From the NCBI GenBank assembly GCA_017983695.1, contig JAGOAX010000003.1, positions 62,001 through 126,000 of the forward strand: a stretch of 64,000 nt of DNA, read 5' to 3'. Positions within the stretch are counted from its first letter, which is position 1. Every line of letters begins with the position of its first letter. Origin of the DNA: Ferruginibacter sp. GTDB taxonomy: Bacteria; Bacteroidota; Bacteroidia; Chitinophagales; Chitinophagaceae. Positions 62,247 to 64,000 of this stretch are shown piece after piece. Both the position numbers and the translations under genes were made by a program. Below the pieces are notes generated by a model. It made no database searches. It was given only the letters and a program-made list of their open reading frames with translations, and had not been told where the DNA came from.

Positions 62247-63629
62247 ATGAAAATTCGTAAGGTAATTGTACGGTCTGTTTTAAGCCTGCTTGCTGTGTTG
62301 CTTATTGGCGGTATATGGTATGCCTGGAGGGCTTTCCCTATTATCAGCGGCTATGGTTCTAAAAATATGTGCTCGGCTGTTTTTTTACAGCACCGCAGTC
62401 CAAATGATGTACTTCGGGAAGACCTGGGCACTTTCCCTTTATCATTAGGCAGTTTTACAGTTAACGAAAAAGATTCTTCTGTTACAGGATCGGTATTTGG
62501 ATTTGCTAAACGAAAAACCATTTACCGCAAAGGCATTGGCTGTACTATAGTTAATGATTTTACCGAAGCAGAAATAAAAGCACAACGCTTTACTATTCCT
62601 GCAGCACCAGCAATTAATGCTGATACCATTGCATGGCCTTATGGAAATAAAATTAATGATACTATCGCTGTAAATATTAATAAAGAACAATTAAATAAAA
62701 CCGTGGACTATGTGATGAATGAAAAAACAAAAGATGGCAAACCTACTTACACCAGTGCTGTACTGGTATTGTATGATGGAAAAATTGTGGCGGAAAAATA
62801 TGCCCGTGGTTTTGATGTGAATACAGTGATGCTGGGATGGTCAATGTCGAAAAGTTTAACGGCAGCAATGACTGGTGTTTTGGTTAAGCAGGGGAAATTA
62901 AATGTAGATGCACCGGCGCCGGTACCCGAATGGAACAATACCAAAAAGCAACCCATCACCCTTAAACAAGTATTGCAGCAAACCACCGGGCTTGATTTTA
63001 CAGAAGATTATAACAGCTACAGTGAAGTAACCAATATGCTTTTTAATAAAGGAGATATGGCTGCTTATACGGCAGGCCTGCCTTTAAAATATGAGCCCGG
63101 TACTGTATTCAATTATTCAAGTGGCAACAGTAATATACTCAGCCGCATTATACGCAAAACAGTGGGAGAGGAAGCCTATTCAGCATTTCCTTATCAATCA
63201 TTATTTCATAAAATAAATGCCTATAGTTTTTTGCTGGAGCCAGATGCTTCGGGAACCTATATTGGCTCATCGTACAGTTATGCAACCGCAAGAGATTTTG
63301 CCCGCTTTGGTTTGTTGTACTATAACAATGGTAAATGGAATGGCGAACAGATATTACCCGATAACTGGCTGGCACAAAGTATTACACCGGCGGCTGCTGA
63401 TAAAAGAAAACATTATGGTTACCAGTTTTGGATAAACGGGTTAAATAAAAATGAGCCTGCTACAAAATGGTATCCTGATGTGCCTGATGATATGTTTTTT
63501 TGTGATGGTTATGGTGGCCAGGGTATTTACATTATACCATCTAAAAAATTAGTAGTGGTTAGATTAGGGTTACAGGTAATTGATGAGAATAAATTTTTAA
63601 AAGAAGTGATTGCTGCTACAAGTAAGTAG
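62247..63629 (+). CDS. Beta-lactamase-fold serine hydrolase (class C type), membrane-anchored
   Basis: 460 residues. An N-terminal membrane helix or uncleaved signal (SVLSLLAVLLIGGIWYAW) precedes a class C beta-lactamase-like domain from about 165: the SxxK motif is S199-M-S-K202 (LGWSMSKSLTAAM), the YxN-type motif is FNYSSGNSN, and the HGG-type motif is replaced by DGYGGQGIYIIP. These changes fit the esterase/6-aminohexanoate-hydrolase-like branch (NylB type) and not antibiotic resistance. Likely a periplasmic esterase or D-aminopeptidase. Followed by a terminator. Confidence 0.88.
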   Translation: MKIRKVIVRSVLSLLAVLLIGGIWYAWRAFPIISGYGSKNMCSAVFLQHRSPNDVLREDLGTFPLSLGSFTVNEKDSSVTGSVFGFAKRKTIYRKGIGCTIVNDFTEAEIKAQRFTIPAAPAINADTIAWPYGNKINDTIAVNINKEQLNKTVDYVMNEKTKDGKPTYTSAVLVLYDGKIVAEKYARGFDVNTVMLGWSMSKSLTAAMTGVLVKQGKLNVDAPAPVPEWNNTKKQPITLKQVLQQTTGLDFTEDYNSYSEVTNMLFNKGDMAAYTAGLPLKYEPGTVFNYSSGNSNILSRIIRKTVGEEAYSAFPYQSLFHKINAYSFLLEPDASGTYIGSSYSYATARDFARFGLLYYNNGKWNGEQILPDNWLAQSITPAAADKRKHYGYQFWINGLNKNEPATKWYPDVPDDMFFCDGYGGQGIYIIPSKKLVVVRLGLQVIDENKFLKEVIAATSK

Positions 63630-63638
63630 TTAGCAGTA

Positions 63639-63673
63639 AAAGAGAGCACCCAAAAATGGACACTCTCTTTTTG
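63639..63673. terminator. Bidirectional terminator between convergent genes
   Basis: AAAAGAGAG (63639-63647) and CTCTCTTTTT (63664-63673) pair exactly over nine bases; T-run on the plus strand, A-run on the other side. Confidence 0.8.
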
Positions 63674-63704
63674 CACTTACTTTAAAAATATTTTTTTTGA
63701 AAAA

Positions 63705-64000
63705 TTATTTCCAAAACCCGTCTTCAGCAGTTTGATCTTCTGAAAATAACCAAACCTGAACAATTTTTCCATCTGCAACTTCATACAAATCGTTACCATT
63801 CATATCAACTGTTTTATTACCACTTTTAGCACTAAATCGAACAGGACAGGAAACAAAATTTCCATTCACCATCATTGCCCCTGCTGGTTTAATAGCTAAT
63901 GAACCTTGTGTTGCTCCCATCATGTCGCCAAGCATTTTGCCAATAGCTTCAAGCCCTGATTTTGTTCCAGAAAACTTATTGTTTCCGGGTTGATGCCATT
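63705..64000 (-). CDS. SnoaL/NTF2-like protein (5' end outside window)
   Basis: The frame is open to the window edge beyond the ATG at 63935. The upstream in-frame codons give WHQPGNNKFSGTKSGLEAIG, which is the usual SnoaL-like H-x-P-G-x-N-x-x-S-G signature, so the gene continues past base 64000. The C-terminal half shows NDLYEVADGKIVQVWLFSED and ends EDGFWK. Single-domain NTF2-like proteins act as isomerases, cyclases or ligand binders; nothing here selects one. About 98 of an expected 130 residues are present. Confidence 0.8.
   Translation of the reverse strand, partial: WHQPGNNKFSGTKSGLEAIGKMLGDMMGATQGSLAIKPAGAMMVNGNFVSCPVRFSAKSGNKTVDMNGNDLYEVADGKIVQVWLFSEDQTAEDGFWK

Noticed and set aside
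62247..63629. Beta-lactamase resistance gene
   Set aside because: The SxxK motif is present, but the YxN and KTG/HGG positions differ and an N-terminal extension of about 160 residues is present, as in esterase/amide-hydrolase relatives.

Overview
The window comes from a Bacteroidota chromosome, most probably of the family Chitinophagaceae (inference). The signs are a SusD/SusE-type glycan locus, many short lipoproteins with Cys-Lys-Lys lipoboxes, type IX secretion (T9SS) sorting domains of types A and B, promoters of the Bacteroidota form (TTG, about 20 bases, then TAnnTTTG), AT-rich spacers and little use of Shine-Dalgarno sites. I found no tRNA, rRNA, CRISPR array or intact insertion sequence. 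A reading frame runs off each end of the window.

Region by region. 1-8562: the downstream part of a beta-1,3-glucan (laminarin-type) utilisation locus, with SusD, two PKD-type surface glycan-binding lipoproteins, a lipid-anchored and a soluble GH16 endoglucanase and a GH3 beta-glucosidase. 8555-11090: a decayed FMN-reductase fragment, then rpmI-rplT without infC, then an arginine-decarboxylase-like PLP enzyme. 11148-19313: small exported proteins, a secreted caspase-like protease divergent from a TPR membrane protein, two cyclophilins, an RRM RNA-binding protein, a CBM48 protein and a 34-residue membrane microprotein. 19706-22031: an exported Ppx/GppA-like ASKHA protein with a coiled-coil membrane partner. 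22039-29674: a YfcC carrier, then MFS, Mur-ligase-like, hutI and ftcD genes packed as an operon for the last steps of histidine breakdown. 29760-33084: LemA, a DUF2207 protein, a TMEM175-like channel and a DUF1801 protein. 33631-37349: a small exported protein and a 1068-residue HYR-repeat T9SS protein.

37442-44028: a DUF1801 protein, then an exported sugar-oxidoreduction group (DUF1080 hydrolase, Tat-type Gfo/Idh/MocA oxidoreductase, SUMF1-like protein, ApbE, Tat-type sugar isomerase). 44282-47210: a DPP-IV-like S9 peptidase and a MntA-HepT toxin-antitoxin pair. 47240-53779: two large exported proteins, an OmpA/TSP3 outer-membrane protein and a soluble diiron acyl-ACP desaturase. 53955-64000: a MORN protein, an exported alpha/beta hydrolase, a lipoprotein, a CHRD lipoprotein, a PKD T9SS protein, a DUF2911 protein, a NudK-like Nudix hydrolase, a beta-lactamase-fold serine hydrolase and a partial SnoaL-like protein.

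The overall picture is a free-living polysaccharide degrader that invests heavily in exported proteins. The parts least explained by known biology are the exported ASKHA/coiled-coil pair, the Mur-ligase paralogue inside the histidine operon, the caspase/TPR divergent pair, the 34-residue microprotein with its own terminator, and two kinds of dispersed palindromic repeat.
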